A stretch of 64,000 nucleotides of DNA from Peribacillus simplex (GTDB lineage: Bacteria; Bacillota; Bacilli; Bacillales; DSM-1321), in assembly GCF_030123325.1 (NCBI RefSeq), contig NZ_CP126106.1, positions 1,764,001 through 1,828,000 of the forward strand, read 5' to 3'. Each line of letters starts with the position of its first letter. Within the stretch, counting starts at the first letter, position 1. The notes under the pieces are model-generated. The model was not told the origin of the DNA. It searched no databases and saw only the letters and a list, made by a program, of their open reading frames with translations. This document shows, one piece after another, positions 26,839-35,807 of this stretch. Made by a program: the position numbers and the translations under genes.

Positions 26839-27712
26839 GAGGTTATATTGTTATTTTGAAAAAATTGACTTTTTCACTGTTTTTATGGAGTCCTTCACTT
26901 GTTTTAAACATGGAAATCTACTATTCCGAACTGTGTCCTTCCTTCTTCTCTTCCCTAATTAGTGGAAAGCAGGTTTATCTCTAGGTTGGAACTCCCTGAG
27001 TAAAAAAGGAAAACTCAAGCCATGCCATGAAGGCCATTTTATTGAACTTTGAGGATTACTTTTGATAAGTGATGATGAAATTGCGGAATTACCTTATCAG
27101 AGTTTCCTTCACATTATAGGAGAGAATCCTCAATCATTATAGGTCGGTGTGAAAATTTGGGACATTCCTACACCTCCAAACCCACATTCAATGCGGGTTT
27201 CCTGGTCGCAAGCAACGCCCAGGATGCTTGCATTAATTCCTTCTTGAAAGTTAGATACGGCTCCCTTAAAGTTACACGCCACCGGTGTGGGTAATTCGGA
27301 GCAAAATAGAAAAAGGAACAAGGCATGCACTTAATAAATAATAATAATCTTCAAGGTACTCAGTATAATAAAAAAAGGTTAAGGAGTTGGTTTGTATGAA
27401 AATACATTAGTAAAAAAGCCATGCTAAAATAAACAGCAGATTCAATTAAATAAATTACCGCACAGTTTGTGTCAACTCTACAATAAGTCATTATAGAACT
27501 AAAGGGGCAGAATAGTTGAATAAGGTATATATATAAGTGCACTAATTCAAGGAGGAATTGTACACTTTTTTATTGCAAGTAAATTAAACAAACGGACGTT
27601 TAATAATTCAAAAAAGAAAACGACATTAGAGCTGGCTGGACACACAGAGTACGAACTAACACGGTAGTTATTATTTAATCTATTTAATCATCACATCGAT
27701 AGCTTTTAGAAT
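26839..27712. other. Intergenic stretch with a partial repeat and a gene fragment
   Basis: No complete gene. 27471-27530 carries a partial dispersed repeat (GTGTCAACTCTACAATAAG, then ACTAAAGGGGCAGAATAGTT). 27534-27666 is an open frame without a start, ISALIQGGIVHFFIASKLNK and TTLELAGHTEYELTR, probably the C-terminus of a small membrane protein I do not recognise. Confidence 0.45.
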
Positions 27713-27737
27713 AATAAAAAAGACCCTTAAAGGGTCT
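27713..27737 (-). terminator. Terminator of the SnoaL-like gene
   Basis: AGACCCTT/AAGGGTCT with a one-base loop, followed on the minus strand by TTTTTTATT. Confidence 0.8.
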
Positions 27738-27792
27738 CATGATAAGTAAATTGACTACTTAAGAAATTATCACATAGTTATCATTTAAAGAG

Positions 27793-28206
27793 TTAGGAGT
27801 TAACGCCAAGTTGCCGGAGAATATCATGCTTATCAACATGAGATCTTTTCTCAATGATTTTGCCGTCCGCAATTCGTAAAAGCATCAGAAGAGAAAATTT
27901 AACGTTTTTTCCAGTTGCGGAGACACCATGAAATGGAGTACCTTTATGCGTACCTTCAAATATGAAATAAACGGCTACTTGATCTCCTTCAGCTACCATA
28001 GATTTAATCGGCATTTTGAAGCCTGGAAAAGCATCAAAGTTTTTCTTTTCTGATTCGATAAGACCTTCTACGCCAAAAAAAGGCGTATCAACTTGTGGAT
28101 AAAATACAAAGTCTTGATGGCAGAAATCTTTAAGTGCCTCATAGTTCTCTTGTTCAATTGCTTCATAAAAACGACGAACAAATTCTTTATTTGTTTCAAC
28201 TGACAT
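27793..28206 (-). CDS. SnoaL-like/NTF2-fold polyketide-cyclase-family protein
   Basis: 137 aa from the ATG at 28206 (AGGAGAG upstream). SnoaL pattern: NKEFVRRFYEAIEQENYEAL, DFVFYPQVDTPFFGVEGL, VAVYFIFEGTHKG and KIIEKRSHVDKHDILRQLG. Such NTF2-fold proteins are small isomerases, cyclases or hydratases of unknown substrate in Bacillus. It follows the MBL hydrolase gene by 48 bases on the same strand, so the two are an operon, divergent from an Lrp regulator. Confidence 0.82.
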   Translation of the reverse strand: MSVETNKEFVRRFYEAIEQENYEALKDFCHQDFVFYPQVDTPFFGVEGLIESEKKNFDAFPGFKMPIKSMVAEGDQVAVYFIFEGTHKGTPFHGVSATGKNVKFSLLMLLRIADGKIIEKRSHVDKHDILRQLGVNS

Positions 28207-28254
28207 GTGATCTCTCCTCTCGTTCAACATGAAAACGAAAATGTTTTGTCTGTT

Positions 28255-29016
28255 TTAAAATGTATATGATTCGCCATCATCTGGGACTAAAACAGTAGAA
28301 GAGATCCCCTTTTCATCAAGAAAGCTTTTTAATTCGTTTTTTGATAGTGTCCAGTGATTGACAGCTTCCATGTGGCTCACAATAATCTGAGCGTTAGGGG
28401 CAGACTTGTACACTTCATAGATATCCTCTTTCCCCATGATGAGAGAACCGCCTTCAAGGAATTGGTTATTTCCACCATTTACAGCAATGATTTCTGGTTT
28501 ATTTGTATCGATCACTTCTTGGACTGCGTCATACCATACTGTATCTCCAGCTACATATAACGTTTTTTCTTTTGAATGTTTGAAGACAACGCCACATACT
28601 AAACCAGCAAGTTTTAATATTTCTCCTCTTCCGTGCTCGCCTTTTGTTTTGATTAATTGGATACCCTCAAAGACTGTATCTTCTTGTAAAGCCTCTACAT
28701 TTTGGAAACCGGCGTTTCTAACTTCTGTAGCATCTTCTTCATTTTGAACAAACATTTTGATACCTTTTGGCAATACCTCTTTGGCAACATCATCAAAGTG
28801 GTCTAGATGTAGGTGAGTGACAATGACAGCATCTATATCATGAATAATATTTTCAATCGATGTTGGTAAACTAACTAAAGGATTAAATTGATCTTGTCTT
28901 AATGAATTTGGGAACGGTGGGTACGTACTTTTCTCAGCTAACATCGGATCTATTAAAAACTTTTTGCCTGCATATTCGACAACAAGTGTGGCATTTCGAA
29001 TTTGTTTAATATTCAT
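28255..29016 (-). CDS. MBL-fold metallo-hydrolase (UlaG-like)
   Basis: 253 aa. Metal motif THLHLDHFD (HxHxDH), a second His in KGEHGRGE, Asp in LYVAGDTVWYD and His in IIVSHMEAVNHW. It belongs to the L-ascorbate-6-phosphate-lactonase-like UlaG/YtkL group of beta-lactamase-fold hydrolases. A GGAGCG ribosome site precedes the ATG. Operon with the SnoaL-like gene; the divergent Lrp-type regulator 29134-29544 is the likely controller. Confidence 0.87.
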   Translation of the reverse strand: MNIKQIRNATLVVEYAGKKFLIDPMLAEKSTYPPFPNSLRQDQFNPLVSLPTSIENIIHDIDAVIVTHLHLDHFDDVAKEVLPKGIKMFVQNEEDATEVRNAGFQNVEALQEDTVFEGIQLIKTKGEHGRGEILKLAGLVCGVVFKHSKEKTLYVAGDTVWYDAVQEVIDTNKPEIIAVNGGNNQFLEGGSLIMGKEDIYEVYKSAPNAQIIVSHMEAVNHWTLSKNELKSFLDEKGISSTVLVPDDGESYTF

Positions 29017-29133
29017 CTTTATCGCTCCTTTTCTTTGATCTACGTATAGTTTATACTATGGCCAATTAGCAAATACATAGATGAAATCAAGTCTTTTGCC
29101 CATTTGACTTGATAAATGAAAGGATTTGAATAA

Positions 29134-29544
29134 ATGTTAGATAATACGGATATGGGTATCTTGCATGAACTATCCAAAAACAGTCGAATCACGATGAAAG
29201 AATTGGGTGAGAAAGTCCATTTGACTGGTCAAGCAGCTGCATCTAGAGTTGCCAAATTAGAAGATAATGGAGTGATTGAGGGATATGCTATTAAAGTTAA
29301 TCAAGTTAAATTAGGTTGCTTTATCCATGCTTTTATTACTATCATTACACAAAGCACTTATCACCAACCTTATCTATCGTTCATAAAAACACAAGAACAA
29401 TACATCATAAATAACTATAAAATCAGTGGAGATGGCTGTTATCTTCTTGAATGCAAATTTCCATCAAATGAACTTTTAAATCAATTTTTGGAAGACTTAA
29501 ACGAGCATGCAAATTATAAATTATCAATTGTTATTAATAAATAG
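29134..29544 (+). CDS. Lrp/AsnC-family transcriptional regulator
   Basis: 136 aa. An N-terminal HTH (LDNTDMGILHELSKNSRITM, KELGEKVHLTGQAAASRVAK) is followed by a RAM ligand-binding domain ending in a short strand. The LTGQAAASRVAKLEDNGVI recognition helix is typical. Divergent from the MBL/SnoaL pair across about 117 bases. Its start has an AAAGGAT ribosome site. Effector unknown, probably an amino acid. Confidence 0.87.
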   Translation: MLDNTDMGILHELSKNSRITMKELGEKVHLTGQAAASRVAKLEDNGVIEGYAIKVNQVKLGCFIHAFITIITQSTYHQPYLSFIKTQEQYIINNYKISGDGCYLLECKFPSNELLNQFLEDLNEHANYKLSIVINK

Positions 29545-29577
29545 TGTTATACGGAGAGTTTGTGAACAAATATACTT

Positions 29578-29650
29578 AAACTAACGGGTGCTTTAGCTGA
29601 AGTTCGGAGCTGTCTTTGAGGCAGCTTTTTCTTCAACTAACAGGTGCGAT
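29578..29650 (+). repeat. Dispersed repeat, copy with a variant hairpin
   Basis: CTAACGGGTGCTTTAGCTGA, then CGGAGCTGTC...GAGGCAGC and TTTTTCTTC, then ACTAACAGGTGCG. It could serve as the terminator of the Lrp gene. Confidence 0.6.
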
Positions 29651-29681
29651 TGTAAAAAAATATAGAAGGTGATCCCATATC

Positions 29682-30149
29682 ATGAATGTACAAGTAAAGC
29701 TTAAAGATATTATTGAAGAATTGGAAATTCAGTTTGAAGAGTCTCAATCATTTCTAAATATTAAAACTGGTGAGATTATTTTTGTAACTTCTAATGATTT
29801 GAGAGCTGCTGAAGATGATGAACCATTCGATCATTTACCTGATTGGCAACAAGAAAATTTAAGGGGGGCTAATGATGTTGTTGAAAACTTTGAGAATTAT
29901 ATAGAGTTACCAACTAAATATGATGTCAATGAATATGAAATGATGGAAGACTTTTGCCTAACTGTTAGTGATCTACGAAAGCAAAATACTTTATTATTAG
30001 AAATCAAGGGAAAGGGTGCCTTTAGAAGATTTAAGGACAAAATAATAGTTTTTGAAATCGAAGATCAATGGTATTTATATCGTGATGAGCGTTTTAAACA
30101 AATTGCTAAAGAATGGTGTCAAGATAATAACGTCAACTATATTGAATAG
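29682..30149 (+). CDS. UPF0158 family protein
   Basis: 155 aa acidic protein with the family pattern: VKLKDIIEELEIQFEESQSF, LNIKTGEIIFVTSNDL, LPDWQQENLRGANDVVE, YIELPTKYDVNEYEMMEDF and the closing GAFRRFKDKI...WYLYRDERFKQIAKEW. Function of this family is not established. AGGTGATC precedes the ATG. Monocistronic, between a dispersed repeat and a 15-bp hairpin. Confidence 0.88.
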   Translation: MNVQVKLKDIIEELEIQFEESQSFLNIKTGEIIFVTSNDLRAAEDDEPFDHLPDWQQENLRGANDVVENFENYIELPTKYDVNEYEMMEDFCLTVSDLRKQNTLLLEIKGKGAFRRFKDKIIVFEIEDQWYLYRDERFKQIAKEWCQDNNVNYIE

Positions 30150-30703
30150 ATAACTCTAGTGTGCCTTGTCTAAATAACCTATACCGGTCTCCCGCCTTTC
30201 TTACCTCTTGATCTTGCTGCTTGAAGATCCGACTTTGTTCGTTCACTAATATTAAGCTCGAAAATGAAAAATTAAGCTACAAAGTTTTTTGATTTGCCAT
30301 GGTCCGGCCAAAGATTAAAGCACTTCAAAAAGGCTCAGGAGCAAGCAGCGTTTATAGTCGAAGTAACGTGAAAAAATTCTTTCAAGTTCTTTATTTTGAA
30401 ACGAAGCGATAGAAGTAGGAATCATTAATTATACAGCGAAAGAACAAGTACTCTTATACTTGTTCTTTCGCATGTTTGCATGCGCAAAAAAAAAATGGGT
30501 GCGTTTACATTTCAGAATATTCTAAAATAATAAATGTGAGTTTTTGTAGTTTTATGTAGGATGATGTAATTTCGATGATAAAGTAAATGAAAAGTTAAGT
30601 TTTTATTAACAATTGTAATCGTTAGGGGATACAGAGTCAGGTAGCAAAGGTCAAAAAGTAAAAAAGCTTAAGCATAATGAAAAAGGAAAGGTGAGGAAAG
30701 TAA
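30150..30703. other. Intergenic with a 15-bp hairpin
   Basis: No gene. GCGAAAGAACAAGTA (30436-30450) pairs perfectly with TACTTGTTCTTTCGC (30457-30471). No T-run follows, so it is not a classical terminator. GCATG/CATGC pairs lie just after it. Confidence 0.6.
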
Positions 30704-31960
30704 ATGAAGAATTTCAAATTAAGTTTAGCTAGCCAAATTTTCATTGGTTTAATACTAGGGATTATCGTTGGTGCCATTTTTTATGGTAATGAAACGGCCC
30801 AAAACTTTTTACAGCCATTCGGAGACATTTTCCTACGAATGATTAAAATGATTGTAGTGCCAATCATCGTTTCAAGCCTTATCGTTGCAGTTGCAGGTGT
30901 AGGTGATTTGAAAGCGGTAGGTAAACTAGGTGCTAAATCATTATCATACTTTGTAGTGGTAACTATGATAGCGATTGCTGTTGGTTTAATTTCAGCGAAT
31001 ATCATCCAGCCTGGTGCTGGTGTGAATATGGATAAGCTGGCACAAACTGATATTTCCACGTATGTTGATACAGCAGAAACTAAGCAGCATGAATCGTTTG
31101 TAGATACACTCGTTCACATTGTACCATCCAATCCAGTTCAAGCTATGGTACAAGGCGATATGCTAGCGATCATTTTCTTCTCCGTGTTGTTTGGACTTAG
31201 TATTGCGGCCATCGGTGAAAAGGGTAAACCAGTATTCCGTTTCTTCCAAGGTACAGCTGAAGGAATGTTCTACCTAACTAACATGGTCATGAAATTCGCT
31301 CCTATCGGTGTATTTGCACTAATCGGTGTGACCATCTCCAAGTTCGGTTTGGAATCTTTAATTCCGTTAGGAAAGTTAGCGCTTTCTGTATACGGATCAA
31401 TGATTTTCTTTGTAATTGTCATTCTGGGTCTTATAGCGAAATTTGTCGGTTTCAATATCTTTACGTTGATTAAACTTCTAAAAGAAGAATTGATCCTTGC
31501 GTTCTCTACAGCAAGTTCAGAAGCGGTTCTTCCGAAAATCATGGAAAAAATGGAGAAAGCGGGATGTCCGAAACATATTGCTACATTTGTTATTCCGACT
31601 GGATACTCTTTTAACCTTGATGGCTCTACATTATATCAAGCGTTAGCAGCTATCTTCATCGCTCAAATGTATGGAATTGATTTAAGCGTGTATGAGCAAA
31701 TTACGCTAATGCTAGTGTTAATGATCACGTCCAAGGGGATTGCGGGTGTACCAGGTGTATCTTTCGTAGTTCTTTTAGCGACATTGGGAACAGTTGGTAT
31801 CCCTATTGAAGGTTTAGCATTTATTGCCGGTATCGACCGTATTCTTGATATGGGGCGTACAGTAGTAAACGTTATTGGTAATTCACTTGCAGCAATCGTC
31901 ATCTCTAAATGGGAAGGTCAATTTAATGAAGAGAGAATAAAGTCGCATAATGTTTCATGA
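30704..31960 (+). CDS. GltP/GltT-type glutamate/dicarboxylate:cation symporter
   Basis: 418 aa DAACS-family (SLC1-like) transporter. Opens FKLSLASQIFIGLILGIIVG, close to B. subtilis GltT. The substrate-site hairpin STASSEAVLPKIMEKMEKAG, the NLDGSTLYQ motif in helix 7, the second hairpin TSKGIAGVPGVSF and the helix 8 motif DRILDMGRTVVNVIGNSLA are all present. AAGGTGAGG precedes the ATG. Likely imports glutamate/aspartate with Na+ or H+. It stands alone; a strong terminator lies 300 bases downstream. Confidence 0.92.
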   Translation: MKNFKLSLASQIFIGLILGIIVGAIFYGNETAQNFLQPFGDIFLRMIKMIVVPIIVSSLIVAVAGVGDLKAVGKLGAKSLSYFVVVTMIAIAVGLISANIIQPGAGVNMDKLAQTDISTYVDTAETKQHESFVDTLVHIVPSNPVQAMVQGDMLAIIFFSVLFGLSIAAIGEKGKPVFRFFQGTAEGMFYLTNMVMKFAPIGVFALIGVTISKFGLESLIPLGKLALSVYGSMIFFVIVILGLIAKFVGFNIFTLIKLLKEELILAFSTASSEAVLPKIMEKMEKAGCPKHIATFVIPTGYSFNLDGSTLYQALAAIFIAQMYGIDLSVYEQITLMLVLMITSKGIAGVPGVSFVVLLATLGTVGIPIEGLAFIAGIDRILDMGRTVVNVIGNSLAAIVISKWEGQFNEERIKSHNVS

Positions 31961-32429
31961 CCGAGTTTAATGACTAAGAATAGGAATCGGAATTCTCTTT
32001 GAAGAAATTAACCTAAATGATTGGAAGTTCATCCTCAACATAACCGTGATAATGTTTTTATGGTTTTGGTGTAAAACTTCAAGATTATAGTTGGGAAGAG
32101 ATGGACTCTTTATCTGAAGTAAGTAATTCAGAGTATTTTACAATTTTTAGTTATCATTTACTATATATCGATCTTCCTCAATCGGGCTTTTTTTATGGAG
32201 TAAGGATCACAGTAGTGATCAAACTTTTTTATAAAAGAATGATTGAATTGAATATATAAAGAGCGTGTTTTAATCAATCTTTTTTCAAAACACGCTCTTT
32301 CTTTTGGTTGTTTATCAAGGTTATTATTATCAATTTGATCAAACATTAACCTAAAGCTACAAGTCTTATACAACGAACGGGTGCTTTACTTCATTATGGA
32401 GTGAAGCCTTTTTCTTATTCAAGTAACGG
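31961..32429. other. Intergenic with terminator and dispersed repeat
   Basis: No gene. A 14-bp perfect stem AAAGAGCGTGTTTT (32258-32271)/AAAACACGCTCTTT (32287-32300) is followed by CTTTTGG. Then comes a shortened dispersed repeat (32373-32430, ACGGGTGCTTTACTTCATTA ... AACGGGGCAGCATTCCTG). Confidence 0.7.
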
Positions 32430-33140
32430 GGCAGCATTCCTGTATTAACTGAAAATGAGGTTTGAACGAAAAAAGACCTCTTGATAAGATTAATGAGTCC
32501 TAAGCTGGCCAGCTAAAAAAGGACAAAAACACCTATTTGGAGGTCTCGCAATGAATCATAACCAAAATCATAAAATCACTCAAATTACTTCTGAAACCTT
32601 AATTGTCGGAGTAGATATAGCCAAGCACAATCATGTCGCGAGAGCACAGGGTTTTAGAGGATTGGAACTGGGTAAAACGTGTTTTTTTGAAAATACGAAA
32701 GCAGGATTTTGTTCATTTCTAGATTGGATTAACCAACTTGTTAAAGAGTGTAAGTTAATTAAAGTGATTGTAGGCATGCAGCCAACCGGTCACTACTTGT
32801 TAAATATAGCTCATCTTCTAAAAGAGAATAATATTAAGTTCGTATCTGTCAATTCACTACATGTTAAGCAAGTAAAGAATTAGACGATAATTCACCTACA
32901 AAGAATGACGTGAAAGATGCGAAAGTCATCGCACAATTAGTCAAAGACGGAAGATATGCCGAACCAACAATTCCTCAAGGAATTTATGCAGAACTCCGAG
33001 TGGACAAAAACCTTCGCGATCTTCTCAACGTTGACTTACAGGTCGTTCAGGGACAAGAAGTTTGCTGACCATTTATTTAAACCAGATGTTCAGAAATCCA
33101 ATAAATTTAGAAAGGGCAGCAAGCAGAGAAAATCTTAGCC
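32430..33140 (+). pseudogene. IS110-family transposase relic
   Basis: The first frame (32551-32883) is the DEDD N-terminal domain: ETLIVGVDIAKHNHVARAQG and VGMQPTGHYLLNIAHLL. After one lost base near 32875 it continues ELDDNSPTKNDVKDAKVIAQ, LVKDGRYAEP and YAELRVDKNLRDLL, then is truncated. The 5' flank (TGAAAATGAGGTTTGAACG to GGAGGTCTCGCAATG) recurs at 50720-50823. Confidence 0.85.
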
Positions 33141-33236
33141 TAGAGGAATTTGTTTTAAAGAGGAATTAATGGGAATGAATCGTGATACTTGTTGGTGGTG
33201 CTGTAAGGGAAGTAAGATTTTAAGTCAAAGATAAAA

Positions 33237-33257
33237 AAAGCACCTGAAAGGTGCTTT
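33237..33257 (-). terminator. Terminator touching the stop of the membrane gene
   Basis: AAAGCACCT/AGGTGCTTT with a three-base loop; on the minus strand it is followed by TTTTTTT. Confidence 0.8.
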
Positions 33258-33728
33258 CTAGTTATATATCTTTTTAAAGTAATGAACAAACATAATGTTC
33301 ATGGCAATTTCGACTATAGCCGTGATAATTACATCGATTATATTAGTTTCTTCAAATGAATGATAAGGGGCAAATAATCCAATATAAGTATAACCAATTA
33401 TAGTTAAAAGTATAGACCATAAGATGTTCCGTAAAAACAGTGGAATCATTAAGCCAACAAAGGGCAAGAAGAAACCTAAATCTTTTCTACTCCTCTTTTT
33501 ATAAATACTGATTAATAGATAAATTGCAATCGCATTGATAAAAATATATAAAATTAAATCAATAACATCATATCTATTCATAATTGCAGGGTTATAAACT
33601 ACAGGTAGTGGAAGCACCGTAAGTGCAACTAATACCCAAAAAATAATACGGTAACTTTTCTTTTGTTTGTCAGAAATCGTTCCTTCCTGTAATGCCATGA
33701 CGAGGTTGTTAATATTCCAGATATACAT
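33258..33728 (-). CDS. Hypothetical four-helix membrane protein
   Basis: 156 aa. After a hydrophilic start (about 25 residues) four hydrophobic segments are seen: IIFWVLVALTVLPLPVVY, LILYIFINAIAIYLLISIY, LGFFLPFVGLMIPLFLRNIL and a last helix IIDVIITAIVEIAMNIMFVH. The loop KKRSRKD is positively charged and presumably cytoplasmic. I do not recognise the family. Monocistronic with its own terminator; flanked by IS110 debris on one side and a TetR unit on the other. Confidence 0.7.
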   Translation of the reverse strand: MYIWNINNLVMALQEGTISDKQKKSYRIIFWVLVALTVLPLPVVYNPAIMNRYDVIDLILYIFINAIAIYLLISIYKKRSRKDLGFFLPFVGLMIPLFLRNILWSILLTIIGYTYIGLFAPYHSFEETNIIDVIITAIVEIAMNIMFVHYFKKIYN

Positions 33729-34175
33729 TGTTGTCTCCTTAAGTGCTAGATATCAGATTAATTATAGGTTAGGGTACACTGAAAAGCCACCTTTATTAAG
33801 ATAGTTGGGGAGGTCTAGGTTCTATATTATGATCTTGATAATTCATGGGTAAGCAAGCGTATCACAACAGCCAAGGGGACGTATTCAGATTTGGGGCAGT
33901 TTGGTTGAGTAAGGGCTCAGATGGTTTTTTCTAATTGCTGTTTCTTGTTTATTTGGTATGAGAAGAGTTTGATCCATTAATTGAAACAGTGGAAGAAGAC
34001 AATCCTGAAAAACTAAACGAATAGAAGAAATGTTTGACGGTACCCCTAAGTGAAAGTTAATGGATAACATTGTGATATGTAGCAAATATATTGGGGATTA
34101 TTGGTTAGTTATAATTCTTTACTAATCGTTCTAGAAAGGGTATGATTTAATCATGGTTTGAAATTCATGTGTTTA
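33729..34175. other. Intergenic, remnant of a dispersed repeat
   Basis: No gene. TTGGGGCAGTTTGGTTGAGT near 33893 is the tail of the dispersed repeat family. The rest is unremarkable. Confidence 0.5.
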
Positions 34176-34197
34176 TTTTAGAACGTTCATTCTATAA
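34176..34197. promoter_or_regulatory. TetR operator O1
   Basis: TAGAACGTTCATTCTA with flanking TT/TA, upstream of tetR. The identical core occurs at 34851-34873 on the other side of the gene. Arms TAGAA/TTCTA are palindromic. Autoregulation is inferred. Confidence 0.75.
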
Positions 34198-34257
34198 TGG
34201 ATTATGACGTTTGTTTTTGTTAGTATTGGTTCATGTATTTTTTAAAGGAGAAATAAA

Positions 34258-34833
34258 ATGGCTAGAAGTAAAGAGTTTGACGAAAAAGCAGTATTAAGAA
34301 AGGCAATGGAGCTTTTCTGGGAACAGGGTTATGAAAAAACATCCATGCAAGATTTGGTGGATCATATGGGGATACACCGGAGGAGTATATATGATACTTT
34401 TGGTGACAAGCGTTCATTGTTTTTAGCTTCCCTTAATCACTATGAAGAGCTCATCGTCAATGAGATGGAAAGCATAATTAGTAGCACTTCATCCATTAAA
34501 CAGACGATACGTGATGTTTTTATTTTCGTACTGAATTCCATTGAACAATACCCAAAAGGTTGTCTATCAGTAAATGCAGCCATTGAATTATCTTTGCTGG
34601 ACAAAGAAATTGGACGCATAGTTACAAAAATGTTTAACCGTACTGAAGATATGTTTAATAACCTTATAAAACGGGGCCAAACTAGTGGAGAGCTATCAAA
34701 AGAAATCGATTCTGATAACACATCTCGTTTCTTACACAACAATTTGGTAGGGATAAGAGTACTAATAAAAACTAATTACAATAAAAAAGAATTAGAAGGC
34801 ATCATCACTCTAGCACTTTCAGTGTTGGACTAG
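34258..34833 (+). CDS. TetR-family repressor 1
   Basis: 191 aa. N-terminal HTH: EFDEKAVLRKAMELFWEQGY, EKTSMQDLVDHMGIHRRSIY, DTFGDKRSLF. The C-terminal ligand domain contains YPKGCLSVNAAIELSLLDKE, as in AcrR/YcdC-type regulators of alcohol- or quinone-responsive operons. AAGGAG precedes the ATG. Identical operator cores lie on both sides of the gene, so it probably represses itself and the hydrolase-OYE operon downstream. Confidence 0.9.
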   Translation: MARSKEFDEKAVLRKAMELFWEQGYEKTSMQDLVDHMGIHRRSIYDTFGDKRSLFLASLNHYEELIVNEMESIISSTSSIKQTIRDVFIFVLNSIEQYPKGCLSVNAAIELSLLDKEIGRIVTKMFNRTEDMFNNLIKRGQTSGELSKEIDSDNTSRFLHNNLVGIRVLIKTNYNKKELEGIITLALSVLD

Positions 34834-34850
34834 CTTTCTTTTTTTACCCT

Positions 34851-34873
34851 TTTTAGAACGTTCATTCTAAAAT
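34851..34873. promoter_or_regulatory. TetR operator O2
   Basis: TAGAACGTTCATTCTA again, 72 bases before the hydrolase start. Same core as O1. Confidence 0.75.
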
Positions 34874-34944
34874 TAATATGAAACAAACCACCATAATGAA
34901 ATACTTATAAAATCGTTTTTTAATTTCTAAGGAGGAACACAAAA

Positions 34945-35793
34945 ATGACAAACTTTAAAATACCAACAGAATCGGAATTTATTGAAGCAGATGGAACTCG
35001 TTACGCATATAGAAAATTTGGTACACAAGATGGTATACCAGTAGTATTTCTTGTTCACTTTAGAGGAACGATGGAAAACTGGGATCCAAACATGCTTGAA
35101 CCTATTGCAAATACACGCCCAGTAATCTTATTTGACAATAAAGGGGTTGGTGAGACCGATGGACTAACGCCTACTACAATTGCTGATATGGCAAAAGATA
35201 CAGCAACATTTATAAAAGCTCTTGGATTAGAACAAGTTGACATTCTTGGTTTTTCCATTGGTGGCATGGTAGCACAGGAGCTAGCTTTACAAGAGGGAGA
35301 TTTAGTAAGAAAAATTATTATGGCAGGTACTTCGCCTGAATCTGGTATTAATCCAAATCCAGAGATTTTTGAAAGAATGAATCGTCACGGCGGAACGGAA
35401 GAAGATGGAATAAATGATTTTATGTTCTTTTTCTACGGACAAACCGAAACAAGTAAATCTGCAGGAATGGCTTCACTACAAAGAATTTTTAATCAGAAAA
35501 AAGTAAACAGTTCAGAACAAGTAAAAGAGGCACAATTACAAGCCATTGCAAAATGGGCTAAACAAAAATCTAATCATGATTATGAATGGTTACAAACCAT
35601 CAAACACCCTGTACTTGTTACTAATGGTATTAATGATGTGATGGTACCGACTAAAAACAGTTATATCTTAACAGAGAAATTACCCAAAGCACAGCTGATT
35701 ATATATCCCGATTCTGGTCACGGGCACCTGTTTCAATTTCCAGAACTATTTGCAGAACACGTAAATTCATTTCTTGATTCTAATTCTTATTAA
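34945..35793 (+). CDS. Alpha/beta hydrolase of the TetR/OYE operon
   Basis: 282 aa. Oxyanion loop FLVHFRGTMENWD (His-Phe instead of the usual His-Gly), FDNKGVGETDG, nucleophile elbow GFSIGGMVAQ, Asp in TNGINDVMVPTKN and His in DSGHGHLFQFPE. AAGGAGG precedes the ATG. First gene of an operon with an Old Yellow Enzyme 14 bases downstream, under the TetR operator O2. Likely a lactone or ester hydrolase acting on the same xenobiotic as the reductase (inference). Confidence 0.88.
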   Translation: MTNFKIPTESEFIEADGTRYAYRKFGTQDGIPVVFLVHFRGTMENWDPNMLEPIANTRPVILFDNKGVGETDGLTPTTIADMAKDTATFIKALGLEQVDILGFSIGGMVAQELALQEGDLVRKIIMAGTSPESGINPNPEIFERMNRHGGTEEDGINDFMFFFYGQTETSKSAGMASLQRIFNQKKVNSSEQVKEAQLQAIAKWAKQKSNHDYEWLQTIKHPVLVTNGINDVMVPTKNSYILTEKLPKAQLIIYPDSGHGHLFQFPELFAEHVNSFLDSNSY

Positions 35794-35807
35794 AAAGGAG
35801 TATTCAT

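Noticed and set aside
27130..27330. 66-codon minus-strand ORF with GFGGVGMSQIFTPTYND
   Set aside because: No ribosome site and no family recognised; it could be a fragment but cannot be supported.
30436..30471. 15-bp hairpin as a terminator of UPF0158 gene
   Set aside because: No T-run follows on either strand and it lies about 290 bases past the stop; left as a hairpin only.
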